From Amphritea atlantica (GTDB taxonomy: Bacteria > Pseudomonadota > Gammaproteobacteria > Pseudomonadales > Balneatricaceae), in contig NZ_JAHKQE010000013.1 in assembly GCF_018860855.1 (NCBI RefSeq), positions 73,039 through 137,038 on the forward strand: a DNA stretch of 64,000 nucleotides, read 5' to 3'. Shown one piece after another: positions 17,242-27,965 of this stretch. The number at the start of each line of letters is the position of its first letter. Positions within the stretch are counted from its first letter, which is position 1. A program made the translations under genes and the position numbers. Below the pieces are notes generated by a model that saw only the letters and a program-made list of their open reading frames with translations, searched no databases and was not told the origin of the DNA.

Positions 17242-19020
17242 TTATACCAGAGTCAGCAGACTGTCACCAACCTGTACAGTGTCGCCTTCTTTAACATCGA
17301 CAGTCGAAACAGAACCGGCACGTGCAGCACGGATCTCTGTTTCCATCTTCATCGCTTCCAGAATTACCAGTACATCACCTTCCTGAACACTCTGACCCGG
17401 TGAAACAATCACCTTCCAGATATTGCCCGCCAGCGGAGCCGGAACAGATTCAGCAGGACCCGCCGCAGGTACGGCAGCGGCAGCAGGTGCAGCGGCCGGC
17501 GCAGCAGCGGTGATATCACCACCCTCTGAAACCTGAACAACGTAGTTTTGACCGTTAACATTAATAGTGTAAGTCTGTGGACCAGTATTCTTAGGTGCAG
17601 CCATGGCTAGGGCGTCCTCTAATGTAGGTGCGGGTTCAAATGCGTCAGGATTACCGCGATTTTCAAGGAATTTAAGACCGATTTGTGGGAACAGTGCGTA
17701 AGTGAGAACGTCATCAATCTCGTTCTCCCCAGCGGCTAGGCTAATGCCTTTTTCAGTCGCCAACGCCTTCAGCTCTGTTACCAACTTATCCATTTCGGAT
17801 TCAAGCAGATCAGCCGGACGACAGGTGATGGCTTCGCCACCTTCAAGTACGCGAGCCTGCAATTCAGCGTTGTAAGGTGCCGGCGCTGCGCCATATTCAC
17901 CCTTAAGAATACCCTGAACTTCTTTCGAAATGGTTTTATAACGCTCGCCCATCAGGACGTTGATCACTGCCTGTGTACCCACGATCTGTGACGTTGGAGT
18001 AACCAGTGGAATCAAACCGAGATCTTCACGAACCCGAGGAATCTCAGCCAATACTTCATCAAACTTATCAGAAGCACCTTGCTCACGTAGCTGGCTTTCC
18101 ATATTGGTCAGCATACCACCCGGCACCTGAGCGACCAGAATACGGGAGTCAGTACCGCGTAAAGAGCCTTCAAATTTCGCGTATTTTTTACGTACTTCTC
18201 GGAAGTAAGCGGCGATCTCTTCCAGTTGCAATAGATCCAGACCAGTATCACGGTCAGTTCCAGCCAGTGCTGCAACCACAGATTCAGTGGCTGTATGACC
18301 ATACGTCATAGACATTGAAGAGATAGCCGTATCAACGCGGTCAATACCAGCTTCAACCGCTTTCAGAATCGTCATGTCAGACAAACCTGAGGTCGCATGC
18401 GCATGCAGTTGAACTTCAAGATCCGTTTGTGCTTTCAAGCGAGAGACAAGATCGAACGCATCATAAGGTGTCAGGATACCGGACATATCCTTAATCGCGA
18501 TGGATTCAGCGCCCATATCTTCCAGTGTTTTAGCGTACTCAACCCACATATCAATGGTGTGTACAACACTCTTGGTGTAAGAGATGGTGCCCTGTGCATG
18601 CTTACCGCTTTGCTTAACCGCTTTAATGGCGGTCTCTAAGTTGCGCGGATCGTTCATCGCATCAAAGATACGGAATACATCAACACCGTTGGTAGCCGCA
18701 CGTTCAACAAACTTACTCACAACGTCATCCGCATAATGGCGGTAACCTAAGAGGTTCTGACCACGCAGCAACATCTGTTGTTGAGTATTAGGCATTGCTT
18801 TTTTCAGTTCGCGGATACGATCCCAAGGATCTTCACCGATATAACGAATACAGGAATCAAACGTCGCTCCGCCCCAGCTTTCTAGGGACCAGAAACCAAC
18901 TTTATCCAGTTTCTCAGCGATTGGCAGCATGTCGTCAATGCGCATGCGGGTAGCAAACAGAGACTGATGCGCGTCCCGAAGTACTACATCGGTAATGCCA
19001 AGAGGTTTTTTATCAGACAT
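17242..19020 (-). CDS. oadA: Oxaloacetate decarboxylase alpha subunit (biotin-containing carboxyltransferase)
   Basis: A 592-residue cytosolic protein. The N-terminal carboxyltransferase barrel (about 1-300) starts with [16 protein letters not shown], with the metal-site region [16 protein letters not shown] conserved domain follows, then an Ala/Pro-rich linker (about 490-525) and a biotinyl domain with EAMKMET, where Lys558 is the biotin attachment site. It transfers CO2 from oxaloacetate to biotin. It lies between oadG and oadB in one operon. AAGG lies a few bases before the ATG. Confidence 0.97.
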   Translation of the reverse strand: MSDKKPLGITDVVLRDAHQSLFATRMRIDDMLPIAEKLDKVGFWSLESWGGATFDSCIRYIGEDPWDRIRELKKAMPNTQQQMLLRGQNLLGYRHYADDVVSKFVERAATNGVDVFRIFDAMNDPRNLETAIKAVKQSGKHAQGTISYTKSVVHTIDMWVEYAKTLEDMGAESIAIKDMSGILTPYDAFDLVSRLKAQTDLEVQLHAHATSGLSDMTILKAVEAGIDRVDTAISSMSMTYGHTATESVVAALAGTDRDTGLDLLQLEEIAAYFREVRKKYAKFEGSLRGTDSRILVAQVPGGMLTNMESQLREQGASDKFDEVLAEIPRVREDLGLIPLVTPTSQIVGTQAVINVLMGERYKTISKEVQGILKGEYGAAPAPYNAELQARVLEGGEAITCRPADLLESEMDKLVTELKALATEKGISLAAGENEIDDVLTYALFPQIGLKFLENRGNPDAFEPAPTLEDALAMAAPKNTGPQTYTINVNGQNYVVQVSEGGDITAAAPAAAPAAAAVPAAGPAESVPAPLAGNIWKVIVSPGQSVQEGDVLVILEAMKMETEIRAARAGSVSTVDVKEGDTVQVGDSLLTLV

Positions 19021-19079
19021 GGGTATAGGCCTTTTGTCGATTAATGCTCTTTAAATACATATATGGTTTTGGCTGCAAC

Positions 19080-19322
19080 TCAGTGCTTACGGAACTGATG
19101 TACGGCGGCAGTCATGACAGCAACCAACTCATCATTTCCTGTCGAGGCGGCTGCCGCGACAGCAGGTTTTGGCTTTGCGGGCTGAGGTTTCGCCTCAGGT
19201 GCAAACTTTGTTACCAGCTTCGACATAAAGCCTGTCGCAAAAACCAACAGGGTCAGGAATACGAAAACGAATCCCATACCAAAGACCATCAAACTCAGGC
19301 CTTCTGACATTAGATTATCCAT
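19080..19322 (-). CDS. oadG: Oxaloacetate decarboxylase gamma subunit
   Basis: An 80-residue protein with one N-terminal membrane helix (about residues 10-34, FGMGFVFVFLTLLVFATGFM) and an Ala/Pro/Lys-rich cytosolic tail, as in OadG, which anchors OadA to OadB and assembles the complex. First gene of oadGAB. AAGGAG lies upstream of the ATG. Sequence conservation in this family is low, so the call rests on size, topology and operon position. Confidence 0.9.
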   Translation of the reverse strand: MDNLMSEGLSLMVFGMGFVFVFLTLLVFATGFMSKLVTKFAPEAKPQPAKPKPAVAAAASTGNDELVAVMTAAVHQFRKH

Positions 19323-19447
19323 CTAACGGGTGCTCCTTATTTTGTACGAAACCCATATGTCCGTTGCCGGCTTGTGGCCGCATCTCCTCCTCAGAGCGAA
19401 GGATCTGGCTGCAACAGAACAGATGAACAGTTAATAAATGGCCAACA

Positions 19448-19476
19448 ATTAAACCTGAATTATGCGTTTCAGGCAA
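19448..19476 (-). promoter_or_regulatory. Candidate sigma-70 promoter for oadGAB
   Basis: On the minus strand, TTGCCT, a 17-base spacer and TTTAAT lie about 125 bases upstream of oadG, in the 270-base gap after thiI. Spacing and AT-richness fit a sigma-70 promoter. No operator or riboswitch was recognised in the leader. Confidence 0.4.
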
Positions 19477-19593
19477 CTCATTAAAAGACAATTGGCAGAT
19501 AAAAAGTGTAGCCAACTTCTGTAAATAAACTACAAAAAACGCCGAAAACACGTCAATTAACAAACTTACTCATTAAACCGTCAACGGCCACCT

Positions 19594-21051
19594 TTACCCC
19601 TCAGGACGATAGACTTTAACGTTCAAATAACCCTTATCCTGCAGGTTCTGGGCATGCATCTGACTCATCACCCCCTTATCACAATACAAAAGATATTCAT
19701 GATTAGGATCGAGTTCTTGAAATTTTGTTTCAAGATCAAAGAAGGGAATCGTCAACACTTCAGCCTTCGGCATATTCAGCGGTTTACGTTCCTGCTCACG
19801 ACTATGACGTATATCGATAATTTTCTGGTGCTCACCGACTCGCGTTAAAGCCTCAATGGTGGTATTCACATTAATATCTTCAACAATTTTATCGATAGTG
19901 ATGACCTGAGTATTATTTAGCGCCTGCGTTAACACATCGTAATCGAAATTGGCTTCTTCCTCTTCAATACGATCCATCTTAGCATTCGTTGTGGGACGAT
20001 CTGAAATAACACCACAATATTCAGGGATATTTTTAGCGAAATCATATGCCCCGATGGTTTTGGTAATATCAATGATGTCTTGCTTATCCATCGTGATCAG
20101 TGGACGCACGACAAGTTTAGAGGTAACAGAGTCGATTACCTGCAGGTTAACTAAGGTCTGACTCGATACCTGCGCAATACTCTCTCCGGTAACCAACGCC
20201 GGTAACTTCATACGGTCGGCGACTTTTTCCGCGGCCCTCATCATCATCCGCTTTAAGATCACACCCATATGCGTGTGATGAACGTTCTGCAGTATTTCAC
20301 CGACTACTTCATCAAATGGCACTGAGATAAACTTAACCCGTGAAGCGCTACCATATTTCTGCCACAGATAAAGTGCGATCTGTTTCACCCCCATCTCATG
20401 AGCGCGCCCACCCAGATTAAAGAAGAGAAAGTGGGTTTTACTACCCCGCCGCATTGTCATATAACTGGCGACCACTGAATCAAAACCGCCCGATATCAGG
20501 GACACGACATCTTCCTGAGTGCCTAAAGGATAACCACCTAAACCTTTATGCTGATGAGAGATCAGAAACAGATGTTCATCACGTATCTCGAGCTTCACAG
20601 TGACTTCAGGGTTATGAAGATCCACCCCCTTCGTATCGCAATGCTGCAACAGGCCACCGCCAATATAACGCTCTAGATCAACGGATTTAAACTCATGCTT
20701 TCCACCCCGCTTGATCCGTACAACAAAGGTTTTCCCTTTAACCTGTTCAGCATAGACCGACTTAGCAATCTGAAATACATCTTCAAAATCACCCAGCGGA
20801 TATTGATCCACTTCAAGAATGTGCTGAATCCCCGGTGTACAGGTCATCAAATCAACTGCCTGTGCTCTCAATTCAGCATCCGCAGATGGCAACTCAACCT
20901 CAACCCGATCCCATAACCCCCGCACTTTAATATCATTATCGATACGCTTTAGTGTCACCTGCAGGTTAGATTGCAGACGCTGGATAAAGCGTTTACGAAC
21001 AGGCTTGCTCTTGATCGTGATTTCAGGAAAGAGTTTGACAATAAATTTCAT
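19594..21051 (-). CDS. thiI: tRNA 4-thiouridine / thiazole sulfurtransferase ThiI with rhodanese domain
   Basis: A 485-residue protein: an N-terminal ferredoxin-like and THUMP region (about 1-165), a PP-loop ATPase with LISGGFDSVVASYM (about 185-200), and a C-terminal rhodanese domain (about 400-485). The rhodanese catalytic Cys457 sits in LLYCDKGVMSQ. ThiI passes sulfur from IscS to U8 of tRNAs. The rhodanese extension, when present, also supports thiamin thiazole synthesis. Likely its own transcription unit upstream of oadGAB. Confidence 0.96.
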   Translation of the reverse strand: MKFIVKLFPEITIKSKPVRKRFIQRLQSNLQVTLKRIDNDIKVRGLWDRVEVELPSADAELRAQAVDLMTCTPGIQHILEVDQYPLGDFEDVFQIAKSVYAEQVKGKTFVVRIKRGGKHEFKSVDLERYIGGGLLQHCDTKGVDLHNPEVTVKLEIRDEHLFLISHQHKGLGGYPLGTQEDVVSLISGGFDSVVASYMTMRRGSKTHFLFFNLGGRAHEMGVKQIALYLWQKYGSASRVKFISVPFDEVVGEILQNVHHTHMGVILKRMMMRAAEKVADRMKLPALVTGESIAQVSSQTLVNLQVIDSVTSKLVVRPLITMDKQDIIDITKTIGAYDFAKNIPEYCGVISDRPTTNAKMDRIEEEEANFDYDVLTQALNNTQVITIDKIVEDINVNTTIEALTRVGEHQKIIDIRHSREQERKPLNMPKAEVLTIPFFDLETKFQELDPNHEYLLYCDKGVMSQMHAQNLQDKGYLNVKVYRPEG

Positions 21052-21388
21052 GGTTTACATCTGCGCAGGGTTAAAAGGGCGGCCATTATACATTGCTAAC
21101 AAGGTGGGACAAAATTCATACGGCCCAAGCAAAGCCCGATACATTAAAAGAGTGCATATCATAAACAGCATTGGATGAGATCAAACAGGGATACAAGGCG
21201 CCCTTGCAGACAAACCACTAGCGCAGCATGAGTGAGAGCATAGACATAAAAAAAGGAAATAAGAAAGACAGGTCTGCACCATTTAAAATAATGACAAACA
21301 TCGTTTCTGTGAAGTATTTACAGGATAGGGAGAGATTTTCTTAGATAGGAAGTTACAAAGAAATAATAGAAAAGAAAATAATATTAGC
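21052..21388. other. Intergenic region between thiI and the tRNA cluster
   Basis: About 340 AT-rich bases with no credible gene. One short inverted repeat (CAAGGCGCCCTTG, near 21197-21209) was seen without a T-run. The segment just upstream of thiI (GGCCATTATACATTGC, plus strand) may contain its promoter. No strong terminator for the tRNA transcript was found. Confidence 0.5.
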
Positions 21389-21465
21389 TGGTGCGCCCGG
21401 CACGATTCGAACGTGCGACCGCCTGGTTCGTAGCCAGGTACTCTATCCAGCTGAGCTACGGGCGC
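21389..21465 (-). tRNA. tRNA-Arg (anticodon ACG), copy 3
   Basis: 77 bases with encoded CCA. The acceptor arm GCGCCCG pairs with CGGGCGC. The anticodon arm CCTGG-CTACGAA-CCAGG gives ACG, which is modified to ICG and reads CGU/CGC/CGA. Last of three identical copies in the transcript. Confidence 0.97.
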
Positions 21466-21529
21466 GTATCAGGTAATATTTTGAAGCAGATAAACAATTA
21501 AGCAGTTGAAACATTCACAATTATTTAGG

Positions 21530-21606
21530 TGGTGCGCCCGGCACGATTCGAACGTGCGACCGCCTGGTTCGTAGCCAGGTACTCTATCCAGCTGAGCTAC
21601 GGGCGC
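21530..21606 (-). tRNA. tRNA-Arg (anticodon ACG), copy 2
   Basis: Identical over its 77 bases to the copies at 21389-21465 and 21674-21750, with encoded CCA. The spacers on either side are unrelated, so only the tRNA bodies are repeated. Confidence 0.97.
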
Positions 21607-21673
21607 TTACCTAAAAAGTTGTATTTACCATCCATTTACCATTTCCATAAGATTATCAATAATCTTTAAGGAG

Positions 21674-21750
21674 TGGTGCGCCCGGCACGATTCGAACGTG
21701 CGACCGCCTGGTTCGTAGCCAGGTACTCTATCCAGCTGAGCTACGGGCGC
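21674..21750 (-). tRNA. tRNA-Arg (anticodon ACG), copy 1
   Basis: First of three identical 77-base copies, four bases after tRNA-Ser(GCT), in a tRNA transcript downstream of csrA. Anticodon ACG, encoded CCA. Confidence 0.97.
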
Positions 21751-21754
21751 TAAA

Positions 21755-21844
21755 TGGCGGTGAGAGAGGGATTCGAACCCTCGATAGAGTTTCCCCTATA
21801 CGCCCTTAGCAGGGGCGCGCCTTCAGCCACTCGGCCATCTCACC
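21755..21844 (-). tRNA. tRNA-Ser (anticodon GCT)
   Basis: A 90-base class II tRNA with a long variable arm and encoded CCA. The acceptor stem GGTGAGA pairs with TCTCACC, and the anticodon loop CTGCTAA gives GCT, reading AGC/AGU. It follows csrA by 67 bases. csrA followed by tRNA-Ser and tRNA-Arg is conserved in gammaproteobacteria. Confidence 0.97.
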
Positions 21845-21911
21845 TTGACAACGGCGCGTATAATACAAGATAGATTTTCAAAAGAAAAGCGCTAATCCTG
21901 TAAAAACGTAA

Positions 21912-22094
21912 TTATTCACTTTCCTGTTCTTTTTCTTTCTGAATACGCTGATAGATCTCTTCGCGATGCACAGAAATGTCTTTAGGCGCGTTAACACCAA
22001 TGCGCACTTGGTTCCCTTTAACACCTAGAACAGTCACAGTAACGTCATCACCAACCATTAAGGTTTCACCAACACGGCGTGTAAGTATAAGCAT
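21912..22094 (-). CDS. csrA: Carbon storage regulator CsrA
   Basis: A 60-residue RNA-binding global regulator. The sequence follows the family closely: [18 protein letters not shown], then [19 protein letters not shown], including the RNA-contact residues near Arg6 and in VHREE (Arg44). CsrA dimers bind GGA motifs in mRNA leaders and control central carbon flow, motility and biofilm formation. Its own leader has GGA in AAGGAG (the ribosome site) and in an upstream CAGGAGTGG, consistent with self-repression (inferred). It lies between lysC and the tRNA-Ser/Arg cluster. Confidence 0.98.
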   Translation of the reverse strand: MLILTRRVGETLMVGDDVTVTVLGVKGNQVRIGVNAPKDISVHREEIYQRIQKEKEQESE

Positions 22095-22195
22095 AGATAA
22101 ATCTCCTTATTTAACAGACAAGTACTACAGACCTGACCACTCCTGTTTGCGTTATTACAAACAAAGGGCTGCCGCAGGGTGACCTTGCGTTAAAC

Positions 22196-22201
22196 ATTAT
22201 A
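22196..22201 (-). promoter_or_regulatory. Candidate -10 element upstream of csrA
   Basis: TATAAT on the minus strand about 100 bases upstream of csrA, in the lysC-csrA gap. The -35 region is weak, so this is only a plausible csrA promoter. Confidence 0.35.
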
Positions 22202-22243
22202 TTTGTTCAACAGTAGCCTAACTATAGACCACTGCTGGTAAGT

Positions 22244-23479
22244 TTATTCGCTAACTGTATCAGCCGCGTCTAGATCGAAAGCAGAATGTAAACCACGTAC
22301 TGCTAACTCCAGATATTTTTCAGCAATGACGACAGAAACCTTAATTTCAGACGTTGATATCATCTGAATATTGATATTGTCACCCGCTAGTGTATCGAAC
22401 ATCTTGCTGGCGACACCTGAATGAGAACGCATGCCAACGCCAACAATAGACACTTTAGCAATCTTATTGTTCCCACTGATCTCACGCGCACCTAACTCTT
22501 CTTGAACCTTCTGAAGAATCTCCTGTGCAACAGCAAAGTCATTACGATGAACCGTAAATGTAAAGTCCGTTGTATTATCCGCCGCGACATTTTGAAGAAT
22601 CATATCAACTTCAACATTCGCCCGACTAATAGGCCCCAGAATACGAGAAGCAACACCTGGAATATCTGGCACACCCAGAACTGTCAGCTTCGCTTCATCG
22701 CGGTTAAATGCAATACCTGAGATGACCGGTTTTTCCACTGTATCGTCTTCCTCTGTTGTTATAAGTGTACCTGGACCCTCCTTAAAACTGTGCAGAACCC
22801 GGAGAGGCACATTGTATTTACCTGCGAACTCGACTGATCGAATCTGCAGCACCTTCGAACCAAGGCTGGCCATTTCCAGCATCTCTTCGAAGGTGATCTT
22901 ATCCATACGACGCGCACCTTCTACAACCCTAGGGTCAGTAGTGTATACGCCATCTACGTCCGTATAGATCTGACACTCATCAGCTTTTAGCGCCGCCGCT
23001 AAGGCAACGCCAGTAGTATCAGAGCCACCACGGCCTAACGTGGTGATATTTCCGTCAGAATCAACTCCCTGAAAACCAGCAACCACGACGACTCGCCCTT
23101 GCTGCAGATCAGTACGAATCGAATCCACTTCAATATTCTGAATCCGCGCCTTCATATGCACATCATCAGTTAAAATCTTAACCTGGCCACCGGTATAAGA
23201 ACGCGCACTCACACCACGCGCCTGAAGCGCCATACATAGCAGCGCTATTGTGACCTGTTCACCGGTAGAAACAAGCACATCCATCTCACGAGGATCAGGC
23301 TTGTCTTGCATCTCTTTCGCTAGACCAATCAGACGGTTGGTTTCACCACTCATGGCTGAAACAACCACCACAATATCATGCCCAGCTTCACGAAAGCCTT
23401 TAACCTTATCGGCTATACCCTGAATACGCTCAACGGTACCAACCGAGGTTCCTCCATACTTCTGTACATATAGGGCCAT
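22244..23479 (-). CDS. lysC: Aspartate kinase
   Basis: A 411-residue monofunctional aspartokinase of the pseudomonad type. The kinase domain starts [16 protein letters not shown] and includes [16 protein letters not shown] and [13 protein letters not shown]. Two C-terminal ACT domains (about 265-335 and 345-405) give lysine/threonine feedback control. It makes aspartyl phosphate for Lys, Met, Thr and diaminopimelate synthesis. It lies between alaS and csrA, a conserved order in gammaproteobacteria. Confidence 0.97.
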   Translation of the reverse strand: MALYVQKYGGTSVGTVERIQGIADKVKGFREAGHDIVVVVSAMSGETNRLIGLAKEMQDKPDPREMDVLVSTGEQVTIALLCMALQARGVSARSYTGGQVKILTDDVHMKARIQNIEVDSIRTDLQQGRVVVVAGFQGVDSDGNITTLGRGGSDTTGVALAAALKADECQIYTDVDGVYTTDPRVVEGARRMDKITFEEMLEMASLGSKVLQIRSVEFAGKYNVPLRVLHSFKEGPGTLITTEEDDTVEKPVISGIAFNRDEAKLTVLGVPDIPGVASRILGPISRANVEVDMILQNVAADNTTDFTFTVHRNDFAVAQEILQKVQEELGAREISGNNKIAKVSIVGVGMRSHSGVASKMFDTLAGDNINIQMISTSEIKVSVVIAEKYLELAVRGLHSAFDLDAADTVSE

Positions 23480-23518
23480 ACTTATCTGTTCCCTTTCTCA
23501 GCCTCACGGCTGCCATCA

Positions 23519-26071
23519 TTACAAATTCTGTTCAACCAACTGCTGTACAGTCGCTAACACCGCTGGCAGAGCCTCTGCATCGGTTCCGCCTCCCTGAGCA
23601 AAATCAGGACGACCACCACCTTTACCACCCAATGCTGCCGTCAGATTACGAACCAGATCACCGGCTTTCACCTGTCCAATTAGATCCTTCGTCACACCGG
23701 CAGCCAAACTGACTTTACCGTCAACAACGGTTGCCAAAACAACAACACCGCTACCCAGTTTATTCTTTAACTGATCAATGGTATCGCGCAGTGCTTTAGG
23801 ATCGACACCGTCTAATTGTTCCGCCAGGACTTTAACGCCCTTCACATCAACCGCATTACCCAGCAGGTCCGCACCTTTAGCGGCGGCGAGCTGAGTTTTC
23901 ATCTGTTCCAGCTCTTTTTCCAACTGACGATTTTTATCGGCTTGTTCCTGAAGTTTTGCTTCCAACTGCGCAGCAGACTGGTCAATATATGCCAACGCTT
24001 TAGCACCGGTGACCGCTTCAATACGACGTACACCGGCAGCAATACCGCCTTCTGAGATGATTTTCAGTAGCGCAATATCGCCGGTGCGGGCAGCGTGGGT
24101 GCCACCACAAAGTTCAACGGAAAAACCGTCGCCCATGGTCAACACCCGAACAGTCTCTTCATATTTCTCACCAAAGAGTGCGGCAGCACCGGTCTGTTTA
24201 GCCGTTTCAAGATCCATAATGTCGGTTTGCACCACCGTATTCAGACGAATCTGCTCATTACAAATCTGCTCGATCTGCTTCAGCTCTTCAGGCTTAACCG
24301 CCTCAAAGTGAGAGAAATCAAACCGCAAACGATCTGCATCACACAGCGAGCCTTTTTGCTGTACGTGATCACCTAGGACCTGACGTAACGCTTCATGCAG
24401 AATATGAGTTGCCGAATGGTTCACGGCCGTCGCACGACGTTTCGCTTCATCCACCTGAGGGGTGACTGTGTCACCAACGGCAAGACGTCCACTCACTAGG
24501 ACACCATGGTGCAGATGGTTTTTGGATTCTTTAGTACAGTCTTCAACTCGGAACTCAACACCCGCAGCGGTTAACAGACCGGTATCGCCAACTTGTCCGC
24601 CAGATTCGCCATAAAACGGCGTCTGATCCAGCACGACCATACCATTATCACCCGTATTAAGCTGCTCAACCGGCTCGCCATCACAGAACAACGCCACAAC
24701 CTTGGCCGTGCCATCCAGTTGGCTATAACCGGTAAATTCAGTTTGCCCTTCTAGGTACAGCGCATCATTGTAATCAACATTAAACTTACCCGCTGCACGG
24801 GCACGATTACGCTGATCTTCCATCGCTTGATCAAAACCATCCATATCGACCGTCAATTGATGCTCTCGGGCGACATCGGCGGTCAAATCAACCGGGAAGC
24901 CATAGGTGTCATACAGTTTAAAAACTGTTTCGCCGGGAATCTCTGTACCACTCAGCCCTGCAATCACCTCTTCCAACAAACGAAGACCATGATCCAGCGT
25001 CTTGGCAAACTGCTCTTCCTCTTTTAACAGTATGCGTTCAACCTGAGCCTGTTTTTCGTTCAACTCTGGGTAAGCATCACCCATCTCGGTTACCAATGCG
25101 GCCACCAGCGTATGGAAAAAGGCACCATTCGCACCCAGCTTATTGCCATGGCGCACAGCCCGACGAATAATCCGTCGCAGCACATAACCCGCCCCTTCAT
25201 TCGAGGGGATAACATCATCACAAATCAAAAAGGCACAGCTACGAATATGATCGGCAATTACCCGTAAAGACTGATTATCAGTTTCTTGGCAGCCGACAGC
25301 TACTGAGGCAGCCTTCAACAAATTCTGAAACAGATCAATTTCATAGTTCGAATGAACACCCTGCAGCACTGCGGCGATACGTTCAAGGCCCATTCCCGTA
25401 TCAACAGACGGCTTAGGCAACGGCGTCATAGAACCATCCGCAGAACGGTTGAACTGCATAAAGACGAGGTTCCAGATCTCGATATACCGGTCGCCATCTT
25501 CTTCAGGGCTACCCGGAGGCCCACCCCAAACATCAGCACCGTGATCATAAAAGATCTCACTGGATGGACCACAAGGACCGGTATCACCCATTGACCAGAA
25601 GTTATCTTCATCCAATTTAGAGAAGCGATCCGGATCGATACCCATTTCGTCTTTCCAAATCTTTTCTGCTTCATCGTCAGAGATATGTACAGTGACCCAA
25701 AGCTTCTCTTTCGGCAGTTCAAGAACTTCTGTCAGGAAATACCAGGCAAAGCGGATCGCATCACGCTTAAAATAGTCGCCAAAACTAAAGTTACCTAACA
25801 TTTCAAAAAAGGTATGGTGACGCGCGGTATAGCCCACATTATCCAAATCATTGTGTTTACCGCCCGCACGGACACAGCGCTGACTACTGGTGGCTCGGCT
25901 ATAAGAGCGTTTATCGCTGCCGAGGAAAACATCTTTAAACTGTACCATACCCGCATTGGTGAACATCAGGGTTGGGTCATTCGCTGGAATCAGTGAACTA
26001 CTTTCAACAATTTCATGCCCCTGAGATTGGAAATATCCCAGAAAGGCCTGACGCAGTTCAGCACTTTTCAT
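23519..26071 (-). CDS. alaS: Alanyl-tRNA synthetase
   Basis: About 850 residues from the chosen start, close to E. coli AlaS (876). The N-terminal class II core ([31 protein letters not shown]) is followed by the tRNA-recognition region, the editing domain with zinc motifs HSATHILH and CGGTH, and a C-Ala domain ending in [15 protein letters not shown]. It charges tRNA-Ala and clears mischarged Ser. A TTG at 26098 and an ATG at 26080 are in-frame alternatives; the ATG at 26071 gives MKSAELRQ, which aligns with the family start. Confidence 0.96.
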   Translation of the reverse strand: MKSAELRQAFLGYFQSQGHEIVESSSLIPANDPTLMFTNAGMVQFKDVFLGSDKRSYSRATSSQRCVRAGGKHNDLDNVGYTARHHTFFEMLGNFSFGDYFKRDAIRFAWYFLTEVLELPKEKLWVTVHISDDEAEKIWKDEMGIDPDRFSKLDEDNFWSMGDTGPCGPSSEIFYDHGADVWGGPPGSPEEDGDRYIEIWNLVFMQFNRSADGSMTPLPKPSVDTGMGLERIAAVLQGVHSNYEIDLFQNLLKAASVAVGCQETDNQSLRVIADHIRSCAFLICDDVIPSNEGAGYVLRRIIRRAVRHGNKLGANGAFFHTLVAALVTEMGDAYPELNEKQAQVERILLKEEEQFAKTLDHGLRLLEEVIAGLSGTEIPGETVFKLYDTYGFPVDLTADVAREHQLTVDMDGFDQAMEDQRNRARAAGKFNVDYNDALYLEGQTEFTGYSQLDGTAKVVALFCDGEPVEQLNTGDNGMVVLDQTPFYGESGGQVGDTGLLTAAGVEFRVEDCTKESKNHLHHGVLVSGRLAVGDTVTPQVDEAKRRATAVNHSATHILHEALRQVLGDHVQQKGSLCDADRLRFDFSHFEAVKPEELKQIEQICNEQIRLNTVVQTDIMDLETAKQTGAAALFGEKYEETVRVLTMGDGFSVELCGGTHAARTGDIALLKIISEGGIAAGVRRIEAVTGAKALAYIDQSAAQLEAKLQEQADKNRQLEKELEQMKTQLAAAKGADLLGNAVDVKGVKVLAEQLDGVDPKALRDTIDQLKNKLGSGVVVLATVVDGKVSLAAGVTKDLIGQVKAGDLVRNLTAALGGKGGGRPDFAQGGGTDAEALPAVLATVQQLVEQNL

Positions 26072-26277
26072 CTTTTTCATCGCTTTAATCGCTCGCAATA
26101 CCTAACCGTTACATCACTGTTCCCGATACAAAACAGAAACTTAGAAACAGACGTGAAAATCATTACAAAAATGGCGAAGTAGTATATAACGAGACGCTTA
26201 AATCTACGAATATTTTTATTTCGGAAGGTTTTTCGAGCAGGGATGGATATTAGATATTATTAGGCAAAAAGGCTGAC

Positions 26278-26742
26278 TTACTCATGTTCAGAAGCGGACT
26301 CGATCGCAAAATTGATTTGCGCCGCATTAAACCCCCGTTGCGACATAAAGCGCATCCTTTTACCTTTCTCTTTGTAGTCAGTCGAGTCTAAAGCGGTTCG
26401 GTACTTACGCGCATACAAATCCGCAGCGAGCTCGAACCAATCGATATCAGCCTCTTCAAAAGCGCTGGCAATCAATTCATTATCAATCCCTTTTCGCTGT
26501 AACTCGAAGCGAATTTTGATCAACCCCTGCCCTTGCCCCACCCGCATACGGATAAAACTTTCAGTAAAACGCTGATCAGACTGATACCCTTTGGATTCAA
26601 GTTCATCAAGCACCGCATCAAGATCCACTGATTCACAACGCGCTAATAACTTATCCCGTAACTCTTTACGGGAGTGCTCACGCCGAGCCAATAGACCAAT
26701 TGCTGCGTTTTTTGCCTCAGATTGGGTTTCGAATACTCTCAT
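26278..26742 (-). CDS. recX: Regulatory protein RecX
   Basis: A 154-residue, mainly helical protein of the RecX family, which binds RecA filaments and limits their extension. Typical three-helix repeats are visible: AIGLLARREHSRKELRDKL, then LDELESKGYQSDQRFTESFI and later FMSQRGFNAAQINFAIE. It follows recA by about 80 bases, with an intrinsic terminator in the gap, so recX probably depends on read-through, as in E. coli. Confidence 0.95.
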   Translation of the reverse strand: MRVFETQSEAKNAAIGLLARREHSRKELRDKLLARCESVDLDAVLDELESKGYQSDQRFTESFIRMRVGQGQGLIKIRFELQRKGIDNELIASAFEEADIDWFELAADLYARKYRTALDSTDYKEKGKRMRFMSQRGFNAAQINFAIESASEHE

Positions 26743-26777
26743 CTTTCACCTCAGACAAATCATCTAACCAGAATCCA

Positions 26778-26802
26778 CTAAAAAGGAGCCTTACGGCTCC
26801 TT
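26778..26802 (-). terminator. Terminator between recA and recX
   Basis: The arms AAGGAGCC and GGCTCCTT with a four-base loop are followed on the minus strand by TTTTT. It attenuates transcription from recA into recX. Confidence 0.8.
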
Positions 26803-26824
26803 ATTTCAAATATCACTTAAACGT

Positions 26825-27868
26825 CTACAGATCGAGTTGAGGCTCAGCGGCCTTTTTTTCATCTTTCTCTTTTGGCGCTGGCACTGCTAACAGCTTCTCA
26901 CGAATGGCTGTCTCAACTTCTACGGCTATTTCAGGATGCTCTTCGAGGTATTTCGCAGCATTCGCCTTACCTTGACCAATCTTGGTCCCTTGATAAGCAT
27001 ACCAAGCACCGGACTTGTCGACGAAACCATGTTTAACACCAAGATCGATCACTTCACCCATATGATAGATGCCGCGACCATACATGATTTGGAACTCAGC
27101 TTCACGGAAAGGCGGTGATACTTTGTTCTTAACAACCTTAACCCGCGTTTCGTTACCGACTATTTCATCACCCTGCTTCACTGCACCGATACGACGGATA
27201 TCCAAGCGAACAGAGGCATAAAATTTAAGTGCATTACCACCGGTTGTCGTCTCTGGTGAGCCGAACATCACACCGATCTTCATACGGATCTGGTTAATAA
27301 AGATCACCAGCGTATTAGCATTCTTTACATTACCGGTCAGCTTACGCAAGGCCTGAGACATCAAGCGTGCCTGCAACCCCATATGCGAGTCGCCCATCTC
27401 GCCTTCAATTTCAGCCTTAGGCGTCAGTGCGGCAACCGAGTCAATAACCAATACATCAACAGCATTAGAACGCACCAACATATCGGTAATTTCTAGCGCT
27501 TGCTCACCGGTATCAGGCTGAGAAACCAACATATCATCAACATTAACACCCAGCTTTTCAGCATAACCGGGATCAAGCGCATGTTCAGCATCGATAAATG
27601 CACAGGTTTTACCCATTTTTTGGGCTTCAGCAATCACCTGCAGCGTTAGTGTTGTCTTACCGGATGATTCTGGACCATAGATTTCGACAATACGGCCGGT
27701 AGGTAATCCCCCTATGCCCAGTGCAATATCCAGCCCGAGCGAACCGGTCGAGATTGCAGGAATCGCTTCCCGAGGATGATCCCCCATCTTCATGACGGCA
27801 CCTTTACCAAATTGACGTTCAATCTGACTCAGGGCAGCATCAAGTGCCTTCTGTCTGTTTGCATCCAT
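26825..27868 (-). CDS. recA: Recombinase RecA
   Basis: A 347-residue RecA. The Walker A motif is GPESSGKTT (about residues 65-73). [22 protein letters not shown] and an [12 protein letters not shown] segment carry the Walker B and L1 regions, and the C-terminus is acidic and Lys-rich. It catalyses strand exchange and promotes LexA self-cleavage. A LexA-like operator lies about 30 bases upstream (27901-27920). pncC is the upstream neighbour and recX the downstream one. Confidence 0.99.
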   Translation of the reverse strand: MDANRQKALDAALSQIERQFGKGAVMKMGDHPREAIPAISTGSLGLDIALGIGGLPTGRIVEIYGPESSGKTTLTLQVIAEAQKMGKTCAFIDAEHALDPGYAEKLGVNVDDMLVSQPDTGEQALEITDMLVRSNAVDVLVIDSVAALTPKAEIEGEMGDSHMGLQARLMSQALRKLTGNVKNANTLVIFINQIRMKIGVMFGSPETTTGGNALKFYASVRLDIRRIGAVKQGDEIVGNETRVKVVKNKVSPPFREAEFQIMYGRGIYHMGEVIDLGVKHGFVDKSGAWYAYQGTKIGQGKANAAKYLEEHPEIAVEVETAIREKLLAVPAPKEKDEKKAAEPQLDL

Positions 27869-27900
27869 TGTAATGACCTATCTCTGCAGCGCAGTTAAAA

Positions 27901-27920
27901 TACTGTATGTTTGACCAGCA
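27901..27920 (-). promoter_or_regulatory. LexA (SOS) box upstream of recA
   Basis: On the minus strand, TGCTGGTCAAACATACAGTA fits the gammaproteobacterial operator CTGT-N8-ACAG, with one change in the left half (CTGG). It lies about 30 bases before recA, the expected place. Confidence 0.75.
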
Positions 27921-27965
27921 TTATTAACATAGCGGCTTCTGTTTGCAAGTAAAAAATCTGTTTTT

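Noticed and set aside
19315-19563. 82-codon frame upstream of oadG
   Set aside because: Low-quality composition, overlaps the oadG start and covers a promoter-like segment; more likely leader sequence.
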